From: Hyphomonas sp.
GTDB lineage: Bacteria; Pseudomonadota; Alphaproteobacteria; Caulobacterales; Hyphomonadaceae
Assembly: GCA_020638455.1 (NCBI GenBank)
Contig: JACKIK010000001.1
Span: forward strand, 186,001-250,000
Length of the DNA: 64,000 bases
Reading direction: 5' to 3'
The translations under genes and the position numbers were made by a program. The notes under the pieces are model-generated. The model saw nothing but the letters and a program-made list of their open reading frames with translations. It was not told the DNA's origin and did not search any database. Shown in pieces: positions 24,985-34,278 of the stretch; positions within the stretch are counted from its first letter, which is position 1, and each line of letters opens with the position of its first letter.

Positions 24985-26019
24985 TCAGAAAGCGATCGGT
25001 CCGCCCTTCGTCCGCTTCATATCGGCGTCGCACATCAGTTCGACGAGGCCCGAGAGGTCAACGCTGCGCTTCCAGCCCAGCTTGTTCTCGGCCTTGGCCG
25101 GATCCCCGATGAGCAGGTCCACTTCGGCCGGACGGTAGAAGGCGGGGTTCACGCGCACCAGCGTCCTGCCGGACTTGCGCTCGATCCCGATTTCGTTAGC
25201 GCCTTCGCCTTTCCAGCCGAACTCCCAGCCGAAATAGCGGCCGGCAGCTTCGACGAAGGACCGGATCGAATGAGTCTCGCCGGTGGCCAGGACGTAATCG
25301 TCTGCCTCTTCCTGCTGCAGCATACGCCACATGCCTTCGACATAGTCCGCCGCGTAGCCCCAGTCGCGCTTGGCATCGAGATTGCCGAGTTCCAGCACGT
25401 CCTGCTGGCCGGCTGCGATTCGGGCGAAAGCGAGGGTGATCTTGCGGGTAACGAACTCTTTCCCACGCAGCGGGCTCTCGTGATTGAAGAGGATGCCGCT
25501 GCAGGCATACATATCGAAGCTCTCGCGATAATTCACGGTCGACCAGTGGCCGAACAGCTTGGCAACGCCATACGGGCTGCGCGGGTAGAACGGTGTCGCT
25601 TCAGACTGCGGGATCGCCTGAACCTTGCCGAACATTTCGGACGTGGAGGCCTGATAGAAGCGCGACTTGCCGCCGAGAGAGCGAATGCACTCGAGCATGC
25701 GCGCCACACCAAGCGCATCGGCGTTCGACGTGTAGATCGGCTGTTCAAACGAGACGGCAACAAAGCTCTGCGCAGCGAGGTTGTAGACTTCGTCGGGCGC
25801 AATCTTCTCGAGCACGCGGCGAATATTGGATTCTTCCAGCAGTTCGAAGTCGTGAAGCGTCAGCGAGTCGGTCACATCCAGTTCGTCGAGGCGGCCGGTG
25901 CTGATCACGCCGATACGGCGCACACCGCCATGGACTTCATAGCCCTTTTCCAGCAGCAGCTTGGAGAGATAGGCACCGTCCTGCCCGGTGATGCCAGTGA
26001 TGAGCGCCCGCTTGGCCAT
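24985..26019 (-). CDS. gmd: GDP-mannose 4,6-dehydratase
   Basis: Gmd converts GDP-mannose to GDP-4-keto-6-deoxymannose, the precursor of GDP-fucose, GDP-rhamnose and related sugars. The 344-residue SDR-type protein begins MAKRALITGITGQDGAYLSK with the Rossmann motif GITGQDG. The substrate-binding region STSEMFGKVQ, the catalytic YGVAK and RDWGYAADYVEGMW are all present, as in Gmd. GGAGCT lies six bases before the ATG. Running towards the monooxygenase, the two genes end 26 bases apart. A downstream reductase (fcl or rmd) was not found in the window, so the final sugar is unknown. Confidence 0.96.
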   Translation of the reverse strand: MAKRALITGITGQDGAYLSKLLLEKGYEVHGGVRRIGVISTGRLDELDVTDSLTLHDFELLEESNIRRVLEKIAPDEVYNLAAQSFVAVSFEQPIYTSNADALGVARMLECIRSLGGKSRFYQASTSEMFGKVQAIPQSEATPFYPRSPYGVAKLFGHWSTVNYRESFDMYACSGILFNHESPLRGKEFVTRKITLAFARIAAGQQDVLELGNLDAKRDWGYAADYVEGMWRMLQQEEADDYVLATGETHSIRSFVEAAGRYFGWEFGWKGEGANEIGIERKSGRTLVRVNPAFYRPAEVDLLIGDPAKAENKLGWKRSVDLSGLVELMCDADMKRTKGGPIAF

Positions 26020-26353
26020 TTGTTCAGCTCCGTGGAATCTTTTGCAGGGGACGCTTTCCGGATCCCCCGTCTCGTGTTGGAATCTGCCCGCGCCTGGATG
26101 CCGGGCCTGACCGCGCTAAATGCAAGAACCCGGCCAACTACAGCAGTCGCGATCCGACAGAGGTAGAAAGATTCGGGGGCCCGAAACAGGCTTCAGGCGG
26201 GACACCGGCAGACGGCCCTCACAGGCCGCCTGTTCCGTGCGGTGGCGCGCATTCTGAGGGTTAACGCCGCGGCCTTCCCTAACGTCCCGTCTCGAAACCC
26301 GTCTGGTCTCACGATAAGCAGAAGGCACAAATCAGGGACAAAGGAAGCGCACA
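26020..26353. other. Intergenic region between gmd and the thiolase-like gene
   Basis: About 330 bases between divergent genes, with no supportable open frame. The clearest structure is an inverted repeat, CAGGCGG at 26194-26200 and CCGCCTG at 26226-26232, enclosing a GGCC-rich spacer. AAAGGAAGC before 26354 serves as ribosome site for the next gene. No riboswitch or RNA gene was recognised. Confidence 0.4.
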
Positions 26354-27868
26354 ATGGCCAAAGGAAGCATGCCCGTCCTCGTGGGTGTCGGACAAAGTCT
26401 CAGCCAGTGGGACGGGTCGGCCGGCCTCACCGGCGCGCCGTCACCGCTTTCGCTCATGGTCGAAGCATCAAGAAGTGCGCTCGCTGACACGGGCGGTGCG
26501 GGCATTGCCGGGGCGGTCGACACGATTGCCGTCGTGCGCATCTTCGAGGACTCGGTCCGGAATGCGCCACATCCGCATGGCCATAATACCAACCTGCCCG
26601 GCACGCTGGCGCGGGACATCGGCGCATCGCCCGCCAGGCTGATCTATGAAACGGTCGGCGGCCAGAGCCCGCAGGCACTCGTCAATGAAATGGCCGCGAA
26701 GATCCATGCGGGCGAAATCGACTGCGCCCTGATTTCCGGTTCCGAAGCCAACCGCGCCTCGAAAGGCGCACGCCGTCATGGCGTTGAAATCAACTGGGCC
26801 GACGGGGCCGACGCAGCCTATGAGGACCGCGGCTCTGGTCCGATGATGCTGAGCCGGGAGGAAATCAAACATGGCCTGGTTGCCCCGGCCTATTTCTATG
26901 CCCTGTTCGAGAATGCCATCGCCGGCCGCGAAGGCGAGTCCCGCAGCCAGCACCGCCGCGCCATGGCCAGGCTCTTCCAGCCCTTCTCGGCGACGGCGGC
27001 GCGAAATCCGCACGCCCAGTTTCCGGTGGAACATTCCATCGACTTCCTCGCAACGCCATCGCGCGAGAACTATGAGTATGCCGACCCTTTCCTGAAATGG
27101 TTCATCGCGCAGGATGCCGTGAACCAGGGCGCGGCCGCCATCATCATGAGCGAAGAGAAAGCGGACGAACTCGGCATCGCTCCGGGCAAGCGGGTCTTCC
27201 TGCACGGCGCAGGCGAAGGCGCGGACGACTTCATTTCGGTGCGCCCGCGCCTGGACGGCTCCTTTGCCATGGACGCGGCGACGTCCCGCGCTCTGGGGCA
27301 AGCCGGCAAGACGGCCGCCGGCATGAAGTACTTCGACCTCTATTCCTGCTTTCCCTGCGCCGTCTTCTCATCGACGCACTCACTCGGCATCGACTGGAAG
27401 ACCGATCCCCGCCCGCTGACGCTTACCGGCGGCCTGCCGTTCTTCGGCGGCCCCGGGAACAATTATTCCCTGCACGGCATTGCAGAAATGGTCGCGAAGC
27501 TGCGTGGGGATGCCGGCGCGTTCGGTCTCGTGCTCGCGAATGGCGGATGGATGACGAAAGAGGCCGTTGGCGTGTATTCGACGCAGAGGCCCGCAGATTT
27601 CACGCCGGTGGCACTTTATGCGAAACCCGCCGGGCAGGTCGATCTGTGCACGGAAAGCTGCGACGGCACGCTCGAAACCTTCACCGTGACCCATGGCAAG
27701 GAAGGCCCGGACAAGGGCATCATCTTCGCCCGCCTGACGGACGGCCGCCGGGCACTGGCCAATGCCAGCCCCGCCGCGCTGGCCGTGCTGCGTGAGGATG
27801 CGTCGCCTGTGGGCCGTTCCGTGAAGATCACGGTCTCCGGCGAAACCGGCACTTTCGATTTCACCTGA
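26354..27868 (+). CDS. Acetyl-CoA acetyltransferase / thiolase-like protein
   Basis: This 504-residue protein belongs to the thiolase-like superfamily, on the SCP2/atypical acetyl-CoA acetyltransferase branch. It opens with PVLVGVGQSLSQWDG. The segment around YETVGGQSPQALVNEMAAKI aligns with the loop that normally holds the nucleophilic Cys. Here that position reads VGGQSPQ, so the classic Cys is not evident. Later motifs are DLYSCFPCAVFSSTHSLGI, and GGLPFFGGPGNNYSLHGIAEM (a GGxxxxGxPxxxxG-like thiolase region). An OB-fold-like C-terminal extension (residues ~410-504) follows. These proteins are often found with fatty-acid or sterol degradation genes. The exact reaction is unknown, and a role without thiolase chemistry is possible. 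Confidence 0.75.
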   Translation: MAKGSMPVLVGVGQSLSQWDGSAGLTGAPSPLSLMVEASRSALADTGGAGIAGAVDTIAVVRIFEDSVRNAPHPHGHNTNLPGTLARDIGASPARLIYETVGGQSPQALVNEMAAKIHAGEIDCALISGSEANRASKGARRHGVEINWADGADAAYEDRGSGPMMLSREEIKHGLVAPAYFYALFENAIAGREGESRSQHRRAMARLFQPFSATAARNPHAQFPVEHSIDFLATPSRENYEYADPFLKWFIAQDAVNQGAAAIIMSEEKADELGIAPGKRVFLHGAGEGADDFISVRPRLDGSFAMDAATSRALGQAGKTAAGMKYFDLYSCFPCAVFSSTHSLGIDWKTDPRPLTLTGGLPFFGGPGNNYSLHGIAEMVAKLRGDAGAFGLVLANGGWMTKEAVGVYSTQRPADFTPVALYAKPAGQVDLCTESCDGTLETFTVTHGKEGPDKGIIFARLTDGRRALANASPAALAVLREDASPVGRSVKITVSGETGTFDFT

Positions 27869-27913
27869 CACCGCCAGCTTGCCCCGCCCGGCGGTTTCGA
27901 CCAAATTCCGGCC

Positions 27914-28924
27914 ATGACACGACAGTTCAGACGGTTCGGAGTGATTGGCGGCGGGGCCTGGGGAACGGCAATCGCCCAGATGCTGACGCGTGAGGGTCAG
28001 GAGGTACTGATCTGGTGCCTTGAGCCGGACGTCGCCGAGGCGATCAATACCTCGCACGAGAATTCGCATTTCCTGCCGGGCGTTCCGCTCAAGCAGGAGC
28101 TGCGCGCGACGAACGATCTCGCCGACCTCTACGGGATGGATGCCATCTTCGCCGTCGCCCCGGCCCAGCATACGCGGAAGACACTCCGTGCCCTGAGAGG
28201 GCATCTCGATCCGGGCACGCCGGTTGTGTTGTGCTCCAAGGGCATTGAGCTCGCTACCGGCGAATTCATGACGGAGGTCCTGAGGGAGGAGCTTCCGGAG
28301 GCCGTCCCTGCCGTTCTCTCCGGGCCGAGTTTTGCCATCGATGTGGCCCGCGGCCTGCCGACGGCGGTGACCTTCGCGATTGAGGATGCGGCGCTCGGCG
28401 CCGACCTGATAGCAGCGATCTCGACCCCGACTTTCCGGCCCTACCTTGCGCATGACCTGCTCGGCGCCGAGATCGGGGGCGCAGTCAAGAATGTGCTCGC
28501 CATTGCCTGCGGCATCGCGCTGGGCAAGGGGCTCGGCCGGTCCGCCCATGCCGCCCTCATCGCCCGCGGCAGCGCGGAGATGACGCGCCTTGCCCTCAAG
28601 CTCGGCGCCGACCGCGAGACGCTGTCAGGCCTGTCCGGACTCGGCGATCTCGTGCTCACCTGTTCCTCCGAGAACAGCCGCAACATGAGCTGCGGCCTCG
28701 CGCTCGGTCGCGGCGAGGCACTGGATGACATCCTCGGCGCCCGCAAGGCCGTCACGGAGGGCGTCGCGACCGCGCCGGTCCTTCGCCGGATCGCGGCGGA
28801 GCATGGCGTCGAAATGCCGATCTGCGATGCCGTTGCCGCTGTCATCGAGGGCGAAATCAATGTCGACGAGGCCATTCTCCGCCTGCTGATGCGCCCCAAC
28901 AAGGCCGAAGCTGTCACCGTCTGA
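27914..28924 (+). CDS. gpsA: Glycerol-3-phosphate dehydrogenase (NAD(P)+)
   Basis: GpsA reduces dihydroxyacetone phosphate to sn-glycerol-3-phosphate, the backbone for phospholipid synthesis. The 336-residue protein begins FGVIGGGAWGTAIAQML, the NAD-binding GxGxxG. It has VLCSKGIELATGEF, SGPSFAIDVARGLPTAV, and the catalytic-Lys region GGAVKNVLAIACGIALG, followed by the C-terminal GLGDLVLTCSSENSRN. It is a complete housekeeping enzyme, 46 bases after the thiolase-like gene and possibly cotranscribed with it. The ribosome site is weak. Confidence 0.97.
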   Translation: MTRQFRRFGVIGGGAWGTAIAQMLTREGQEVLIWCLEPDVAEAINTSHENSHFLPGVPLKQELRATNDLADLYGMDAIFAVAPAQHTRKTLRALRGHLDPGTPVVLCSKGIELATGEFMTEVLREELPEAVPAVLSGPSFAIDVARGLPTAVTFAIEDAALGADLIAAISTPTFRPYLAHDLLGAEIGGAVKNVLAIACGIALGKGLGRSAHAALIARGSAEMTRLALKLGADRETLSGLSGLGDLVLTCSSENSRNMSCGLALGRGEALDDILGARKAVTEGVATAPVLRRIAAEHGVEMPICDAVAAVIEGEINVDEAILRLLMRPNKAEAVTV

Positions 28925-29091
28925 GCCGTAAGACGCACTCGCCTGACAGGGATTCGGGCTGGCGGGGCTGCGTGCAGGCGCTTACATTGGCGCCTGAACG
29001 GAACAATACTTGCGTATTCACAACCTCTGGTCGTTCGATGCGTCAATATTCGCGCATGTAGAGTTGATTTGAAACAGGATTCCTGCAGCTG

Positions 29092-30840
29092 ATGCATCGC
29101 AAGGAGAAGCGAAACGAATTGCTGGAGGCGCTCACCTCCAGCCGTGGGGTGTTCTGGCATCTCATTGCGTTCAGCTGCTTCATCAACCTCCTGATGCTCA
29201 CCGGGCCGCTCTACATGCTGCAGGTCTATGACCGCGTCCTGGCATCGCAGTCGGTTCCGACGCTGGCGGCGCTGACGGTTCTGATCCTCATCCTCTACTC
29301 CACCTATGCCCTGCTCGACTGGGTCCGTTCCGGACTGCTGGGCAGCATTGCCTCGCGCTTCGAGGACCGGCTGGCGGACCGCGCGGCGGCGGCCGCCTTC
29401 AATGCCGCCCTGTCCGACGCCGGGCACATTTCGGACCGGCCGCTGCGTGACCTGCGCCAGCTTCGCAAGTTCATCGCCAGCCCTGCCATCACGGCCGCGC
29501 TCGACGCGCCGTGGAGCCCGCTCTTCTTCCTCGTCCTGTTCATGCTGCACCCGATATTCGGCCTCTGGGCACTGTTCGGCGGCGCGCTTCTGGTCACGCT
29601 CGGCTACCTCAACCAGCGCACGACCAATCGCAACATGCGCGAGGCCGAGCAGATGGAGCGACTGTCCCAGGCGCGGGCGCAGGAAATGATGCGCCACGCC
29701 GAGACCATCGATGCGATGGGCATGCAACCGAACCTGAAAGCGCACTGGAAGAAAGCCTTCGACGATTCCGACGGCCGCATGTTCTCGTCGGCACGGACGC
29801 TGAGCGCCTTCACCTCCAGCACGCGGGCGACGCGCCTGTTTCTCCAGTCGGCCATTCTGGGCATCGGAGCCTGGCTGATCATCCGCTCGAGCGGCGCCTC
29901 GGCCTCGCACGGGTCGCTGGTTGCCGCATCGATCCTGATGGGCCGCGCCATCGCGCCGATCGAGCAGGCCGTCGCGCAGTGGCGTTCCGTTGTGCTCGCG
30001 CGCGAGGCATGGACCTCCCTGACCCGGTTCCTTGAGCGCACGCCCCAGCGCAGCCAGCCCATGCAGCTGCCCCCGGTGGCCGGGTACCTTCGCGTCGATG
30101 GAATCTATGCCGGCCCGCCGGGCACGAAGAAGCCGGTGCTGCGCAACCTGACCTTCTCGCTGGACCCCGGCGACGTGCTGGGCGTGCTCGGCCCGAGCGC
30201 CGCCGGCAAATCGACCCTTGCCCGGGTCCTGACCGGTGTCTGGCCGGTCATGTCCGGCTCGGTCCGGCTCGATAATGCAGAACTGGCGCAATATGACCGC
30301 CAGACGCTTGGCCGGCAGATCGGCTACCTGCCGCAGCAGGCAGACCTCCTCTCCGGCACAATCCGGGACAACATCTCCCGTCACGATCCCAATGCCGACG
30401 CAGAAGCGGTGATCAAGGCGGCCCGGCTTGCCGGATGCCATGACCTGATCCTCCATCTCGCGGACGGCTATGATACGCAGGTCGGCGAGGCCGGCGCCTA
30501 TCTGTCGGCCGGCCAGCGCCAGCGCATCGGCCTGGCCCGCGCCCTGTATGGTGACCCCTCTTTCGTCATTCTCGACGAGCCAAACTCCAATCTGGACGGC
30601 AAGGGCGATGCCGCCCTGCAGGAAGCCATCCTCGGGCTGCGCGCGCGCAATGCGACCACGATCATCATTGCCCACCGTCCGAATGCGATCGTCCATTGCA
30701 ACAAGCTGGTGGTAATCGATGGCGGCGAGATCAAGGCGTTCGGTCCGCGCGACGAAGTGCTCGCCAAGATCATGCCCCGCTCGCCGACCGAAAAAGTGAC
30801 AGCCATCCATCCGCGCACGGAAAGCAAGGGCAATGGCTGA
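29092..30840 (+). CDS. Type I secretion ABC transporter (PrtD/AprD-like)
   Basis: This 582-residue half-size exporter is the energy-coupling part of a type I secretion system. It has six membrane segments in the first ~320 residues (LIAFSCFINLLMLTGPLYML, LAALTVLILILYSTYALL and so on) and no N-terminal C39-like domain, so it is of the PrtD type that exports metalloproteases and lipases. The ATPase domain has Walker A GPSAAGKS (about 367), signature LSAGQRQRIGLARAL (about 471) and Walker B FVILDEPNSNLD. It overlaps the next gene by eight bases. The RTX protease at 13037 is a good candidate substrate, although it is 13 kb away. The TolC-type outer-membrane partner is not in the window. Confidence 0.92.
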   Translation: MHRKEKRNELLEALTSSRGVFWHLIAFSCFINLLMLTGPLYMLQVYDRVLASQSVPTLAALTVLILILYSTYALLDWVRSGLLGSIASRFEDRLADRAAAAAFNAALSDAGHISDRPLRDLRQLRKFIASPAITAALDAPWSPLFFLVLFMLHPIFGLWALFGGALLVTLGYLNQRTTNRNMREAEQMERLSQARAQEMMRHAETIDAMGMQPNLKAHWKKAFDDSDGRMFSSARTLSAFTSSTRATRLFLQSAILGIGAWLIIRSSGASASHGSLVAASILMGRAIAPIEQAVAQWRSVVLAREAWTSLTRFLERTPQRSQPMQLPPVAGYLRVDGIYAGPPGTKKPVLRNLTFSLDPGDVLGVLGPSAAGKSTLARVLTGVWPVMSGSVRLDNAELAQYDRQTLGRQIGYLPQQADLLSGTIRDNISRHDPNADAEAVIKAARLAGCHDLILHLADGYDTQVGEAGAYLSAGQRQRIGLARALYGDPSFVILDEPNSNLDGKGDAALQEAILGLRARNATTIIIAHRPNAIVHCNKLVVIDGGEIKAFGPRDEVLAKIMPRSPTEKVTAIHPRTESKGNG

Positions 30841-32161
30841 GCAGGCATTTTCCTTCGCACCTCCGCCCAGCGTGCGCCCGGCCGAGGCGCGCCTGCCGCA
30901 GACCGTCCGGCTCGGCTGGTCGATTATCCTGCTGGTGTTCGGCGGCCTCGTGGCCTGGTCCGTCCTTGCCCCCTTCCACGGCGCCATCCTCACCGCGGGG
31001 CATGTGACCGTCGAGAACGAGCAGCAGATCGTCCAGCACCTCGAAGGCGGAATCGTGCGGCAGCTCTATGTGCGCGAAGGAGATCAGGTTTCGGCCGGGC
31101 AGAAACTCCTGTCGCTGGACCCGACCACCGCCGACGCCACAATCCAGGCGCAGGAAGCCCGCTTGTTCGACCTGCTCGGCAATGAGGCGCGCCTCACAGC
31201 GGAGCGCGACGGGCGCGAAACGCTGGTCCTGCGGCCCGGATTTGACGACATCGCGGACAGCCCGCGGATGAAAGGCGTGCTCGACAGTCAGAAATCCCTG
31301 CTCAAGGCCCGCAACGAGACGCGCGCTACACAGCGCCGCATCCTCGAACAGCGCATCAGCCAGCTGCGTACTCGGATCGAGGGCATGCAGAAGGAAATCA
31401 GCACCACCGACACGCAGATTTCTCTCCTCGAGGACGAGGTCGCGCGCTTCCAGAAGCTCAGCGAGCAGGGAAATGCCAGTGAAGTCCGAGTCCTGTCCCT
31501 CAAGCGCGACCTTTCGCGCCTGCAGGGCGAGAAGGAATCGCTCCGTTCCGACATCGCTGCCACCAGGGTCCAGATCGGCGAGGCGCAAAGCGAAATCGTC
31601 CGTGTCGAGCAGGACAATCGGGAAACCGTCCTGACCGAGCTGCGCGACGTCCAGACCCAGATCGGCCAGCTGACCGAGGAACGTTCCGCCGCTCTCGACC
31701 GCCGCAACCGCCTGGACATCCTCGCACCTTCGGGCGGCCGGGTGATCGGCGTGCGGACCCATACGGTCGGCGGCGTTGTCACGCCGTCCGAGCCCATCAT
31801 GTATATCGTGCCGGAAAACGACCGCCTGGTCGCCAAGGTACGGGTTCGCCCTGCCGACATCGACAAGATCTCAATCGGCCAGCGTGCAACCCTCCGCTTC
31901 ACCGCGTTCGACCAGAACATGACACCGCAATATACCGGCGAGGTCATCAACGTGTCCGCCGATGCCCTGCAGGACCCGACAACCGGCGCGACGTACTACG
32001 AGGCCGTCGTTTCCATTCCCGACGAGGCGTTGAATTCCGAGACCTTCACGATCCTGCCCGGCATGCCCGTGGATGCCAGCCTGCAGACGGAAAGCCGCAC
32101 CGTCCTGTCCTATCTGCTGAAGCCACTGATGGACTCGGTGTCACGCACCTTCCGCGAATAG
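30833..32161 (+). CDS. Type I secretion membrane-fusion protein (HlyD/PrtE-like)
   Basis: This 442-residue periplasmic adaptor links the ABC exporter to a TolC-type channel. A short cytoplasmic N-terminus precedes one membrane segment (LGWSIILLVFGGLVAWSVLA, about residues 24-43). A lipoyl/barrel-sandwich half (GGIVRQLYVREGDQVSAGQ), a long coiled coil with heptad-like Leu/Glu/Arg content (about 95-270) and the returning lipoyl half (ILAPSGGRVIGV) follow. The beta-barrel domain ends with LPGMPVDASLQTESRTVLSY, a conserved HlyD-family C-terminus. The ATG overlaps the 3' end of the ABC gene by eight bases, so the pair is coupled. The next gene is the epimerase, not a TolC. Confidence 0.92.
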   Translation: MAEQAFSFAPPPSVRPAEARLPQTVRLGWSIILLVFGGLVAWSVLAPFHGAILTAGHVTVENEQQIVQHLEGGIVRQLYVREGDQVSAGQKLLSLDPTTADATIQAQEARLFDLLGNEARLTAERDGRETLVLRPGFDDIADSPRMKGVLDSQKSLLKARNETRATQRRILEQRISQLRTRIEGMQKEISTTDTQISLLEDEVARFQKLSEQGNASEVRVLSLKRDLSRLQGEKESLRSDIAATRVQIGEAQSEIVRVEQDNRETVLTELRDVQTQIGQLTEERSAALDRRNRLDILAPSGGRVIGVRTHTVGGVVTPSEPIMYIVPENDRLVAKVRVRPADIDKISIGQRATLRFTAFDQNMTPQYTGEVINVSADALQDPTTGATYYEAVVSIPDEALNSETFTILPGMPVDASLQTESRTVLSYLLKPLMDSVSRTFRE

Positions 32162-32276
32162 GCACTGCGACCCGATGGCATTGTGACAGCAAAGTTCCTT
32201 GAATACTGCCGGGAATTCCCCGACAGAGTTCCGGCAGGTGCTCAATTCGCGCCGGTCGCGCAAGGAGTCGCCCGGA

Positions 32277-33275
32277 ATGGCAGGAATCGTGATCACGGGG
32301 GCCGCAGGGTTCATCGGGGCACATTGCTGCGCAGCGCTGACCCGCCGTGGTCATGACGTCACCGGCGTCGATAATTTCAATGCCTACTACACGCCGGCGC
32401 TGAAGCAGGCCCGCGTCGAACACCTTGCCGCACAGGCAAGAGTTCATGATATCGATATCAATGACCACACGGCGCTGACGGCGCTGCTTGATGACGTGAA
32501 GCCTTCCGTGGTCGTGCATCTCGCCGCGCAGGCAGGCGTGCGCTATTCCTTCGAGGCACCGCTGGAGTATGCCAATTCCAACCTGCTCGGCCAGGTAAGC
32601 GTGCTGGAGGCGACCCGCAAGCAGGCATCCGTGAACCGGCTGATCTACGCCTCCTCAAGTTCGGTCTATAGCGGCGTCAGCACAGTTCCTTTCACGGAAG
32701 ACATGAAGCTCGGGACGCCGAAATCGCTCTATGCGGCTACGAAGATCGCCGACGAGGTCCTGTCGGATACCTACTCTTCCCTGTACGGACTTGATGCGAT
32801 CGGCCTGCGCTTCTTCACTGTCTACGGTCCCTGGGGCCGCCCGGACATGGCCTACTGGTCGTTCGCCGATGCGATTCTCTCCGGCCGCCCGCTCAAATTG
32901 TTCAATCATGGCAATGTGCGCCGTGACTTCACCTATATCGACGACATCGTCGCTCCGATCGTGACCATGGTGGAGGAAGCCGCAGATGACCGGCCGGCAA
33001 CGCCGCGCCATCGCGTCTACAATATCGGCAACCATACGCCGACGCCGGTGCCCGATATGATCGCCCACCTTGAGCGCCTCCTGGGCCGGAAGGCTGTCGT
33101 TGAACTGGCTCCCCTGCCGCCCGGCGATATGGTCGAGACCTTCGCAGACGTGCAGCGGCTGCAGCGGGACTATGGTTTTGCGCCGTCCACGCCGCTCGAA
33201 ACCGGGCTCGAGCGCTTTACGGACTGGTACCTGCAGTGGCGCCCCCGCCTCGCCGGGGGCGAGCGGGCGCTCTGA
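32277..33275 (+). CDS. UDP-glucuronate 4-epimerase-like SDR
   Basis: This extended SDR of 332 residues begins MAGIVITGAAGFIGAHCC with NAD-binding GAAGFIG (8-14). It has SSSSVYSG as the Ser/Thr catalytic region and YAATK with Tyr152 and Lys156. The segments HLAAQAGVRYSFEAPLEYA, FFTVYGPWGRPDMAYW and FNHGNVRRDFTYIDDIV are those of UDP-glucuronate 4-epimerases (LspL/Cap1J type), which form UDP-galacturonate for lipopolysaccharide or capsule. AGGAG precedes the ATG at 32277 by ten bases. The open frame extends further upstream, but without coding support. It stands alone between the type I exporter pair and the crotonase. The broad family is sure and the substrate probable. Confidence 0.88.
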   Translation: MAGIVITGAAGFIGAHCCAALTRRGHDVTGVDNFNAYYTPALKQARVEHLAAQARVHDIDINDHTALTALLDDVKPSVVVHLAAQAGVRYSFEAPLEYANSNLLGQVSVLEATRKQASVNRLIYASSSSVYSGVSTVPFTEDMKLGTPKSLYAATKIADEVLSDTYSSLYGLDAIGLRFFTVYGPWGRPDMAYWSFADAILSGRPLKLFNHGNVRRDFTYIDDIVAPIVTMVEEAADDRPATPRHRVYNIGNHTPTPVPDMIAHLERLLGRKAVVELAPLPPGDMVETFADVQRLQRDYGFAPSTPLETGLERFTDWYLQWRPRLAGGERAL

Positions 33276-33355
33276 GCCGCCTCACCCATGGTCAGGTCTG
33301 GCCGGGCGCGCTGCTGCGGCTAAACTCCCCCGCAAGACAAGGGAGGAGGCACCAG

Positions 33356-34201
33356 ATGCCCGCAAAGAAATACGAATGCTTCGAGGTCACGATCGAGGAC
33401 AAGATCGCGCACATCCGGATGAACCGGCCGGACGCGCTGAACACAATGAACAAGGCGTTCTGGAACGAGCTGCCGGAGATTGTGCGAGACATCGACAACA
33501 ACGCCCGCGCCCGCGTGATCGTGATTTCCTCGACCGGCAAGCACTTTTCCGGCGGCATGGATACGACCGTCTTCACCGGCGACCGCGCTGCGCCAAAGCA
33601 TGACCGCTACATCATGGCCGAAGCGCTCCGCTCCAACATCAGGCAGATCCAGTCGAGCTTTTCCTGCCTGGAGGAGGCGCGCATGCCCGTCCTTTTCGCC
33701 CTGCACGGCGGCGTGATCGGTGGGGCGGTCGACATGATTTCGGCCGGCGATATCCGCTGGTGCACGAAAGACGCCTTCTTCTCCATCATGGAAACCAATA
33801 TCGCCATGACCGCGGATGTCGGCACCTTCCCGCGGCTGCAACGCTACATTCCGGAGGGCTGGGCGAAGCAGATGGCCTATACCGGCATGCGCCTGCCAGC
33901 TGCAAAGGCGAAGGAAATCGGCCTCGTGAACGATGTGTTCGACACGCAGGAAGAGATGATGGCGGCCGTGATGGACGTCGCGCGCGAGATCGCCTCCAAG
34001 AACCCGCTCGCCGTGACCGGCTGCAAGGTGCTGATCAATTACGGGCGCGACCACACAACGGCGGACACGCTGGACTATATCGGCGTGTGGAATGCGGCCA
34101 TGTTCCCGCCGCCTCACATGGCTGAGGCCTTCAAGGCACGCGCGGAAAAGCGCGAGCCGGAGTTCCCGGACCTTTCGGAATTGCGCACCACGCCGATGTA
34201 G
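33356..34201 (+). CDS. Crotonase-family protein, probable dienoyl-CoA isomerase
   Basis: This 281-residue enoyl-CoA hydratase/isomerase superfamily protein has the oxyanion-hole regions KHFSGGMDTTVF and HGGVIGGAVDM. Acidic residues Asp126, Glu146 and Asp154 (in GGAVDM, METNIAM and TADVGTF) show exactly the 20 and 8 residue spacing of the catalytic Asp176, Glu196 and Asp204 of mammalian delta3,5-delta2,4-dienoyl-CoA isomerase. The flank ADVGTFPRLQRYI matches that enzyme's ADVGTLQRLP. This would let the cell degrade unsaturated fatty acids with odd-position double bonds. GGGAGGAGG lies nine bases before the ATG at 33356. Upstream codons in the same frame lack coding character. The acyl-CoA ligase at 46173 and the thiolase-like gene suggest a dispersed beta-oxidation set. 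Confidence 0.88.
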   Translation: MPAKKYECFEVTIEDKIAHIRMNRPDALNTMNKAFWNELPEIVRDIDNNARARVIVISSTGKHFSGGMDTTVFTGDRAAPKHDRYIMAEALRSNIRQIQSSFSCLEEARMPVLFALHGGVIGGAVDMISAGDIRWCTKDAFFSIMETNIAMTADVGTFPRLQRYIPEGWAKQMAYTGMRLPAAKAKEIGLVNDVFDTQEEMMAAVMDVAREIASKNPLAVTGCKVLINYGRDHTTADTLDYIGVWNAAMFPPPHMAEAFKARAEKREPEFPDLSELRTTPM

Positions 34202-34278
34202 CGCCATTGCCGGTGGACCGGCGGGGCGGGCTGTGCCATGGGAATGGTTGCATCTGAAACTATTCCCGGCCCGTCCCC

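Noticed and set aside
28441..30993. Very long minus-strand open frame across gpsA and the type I ABC gene
   Set aside because: It is antisense to strongly supported genes with clear motifs, it is rich in Arg/Gly/Ala-type translation with no domain, and high GC makes such frames common.
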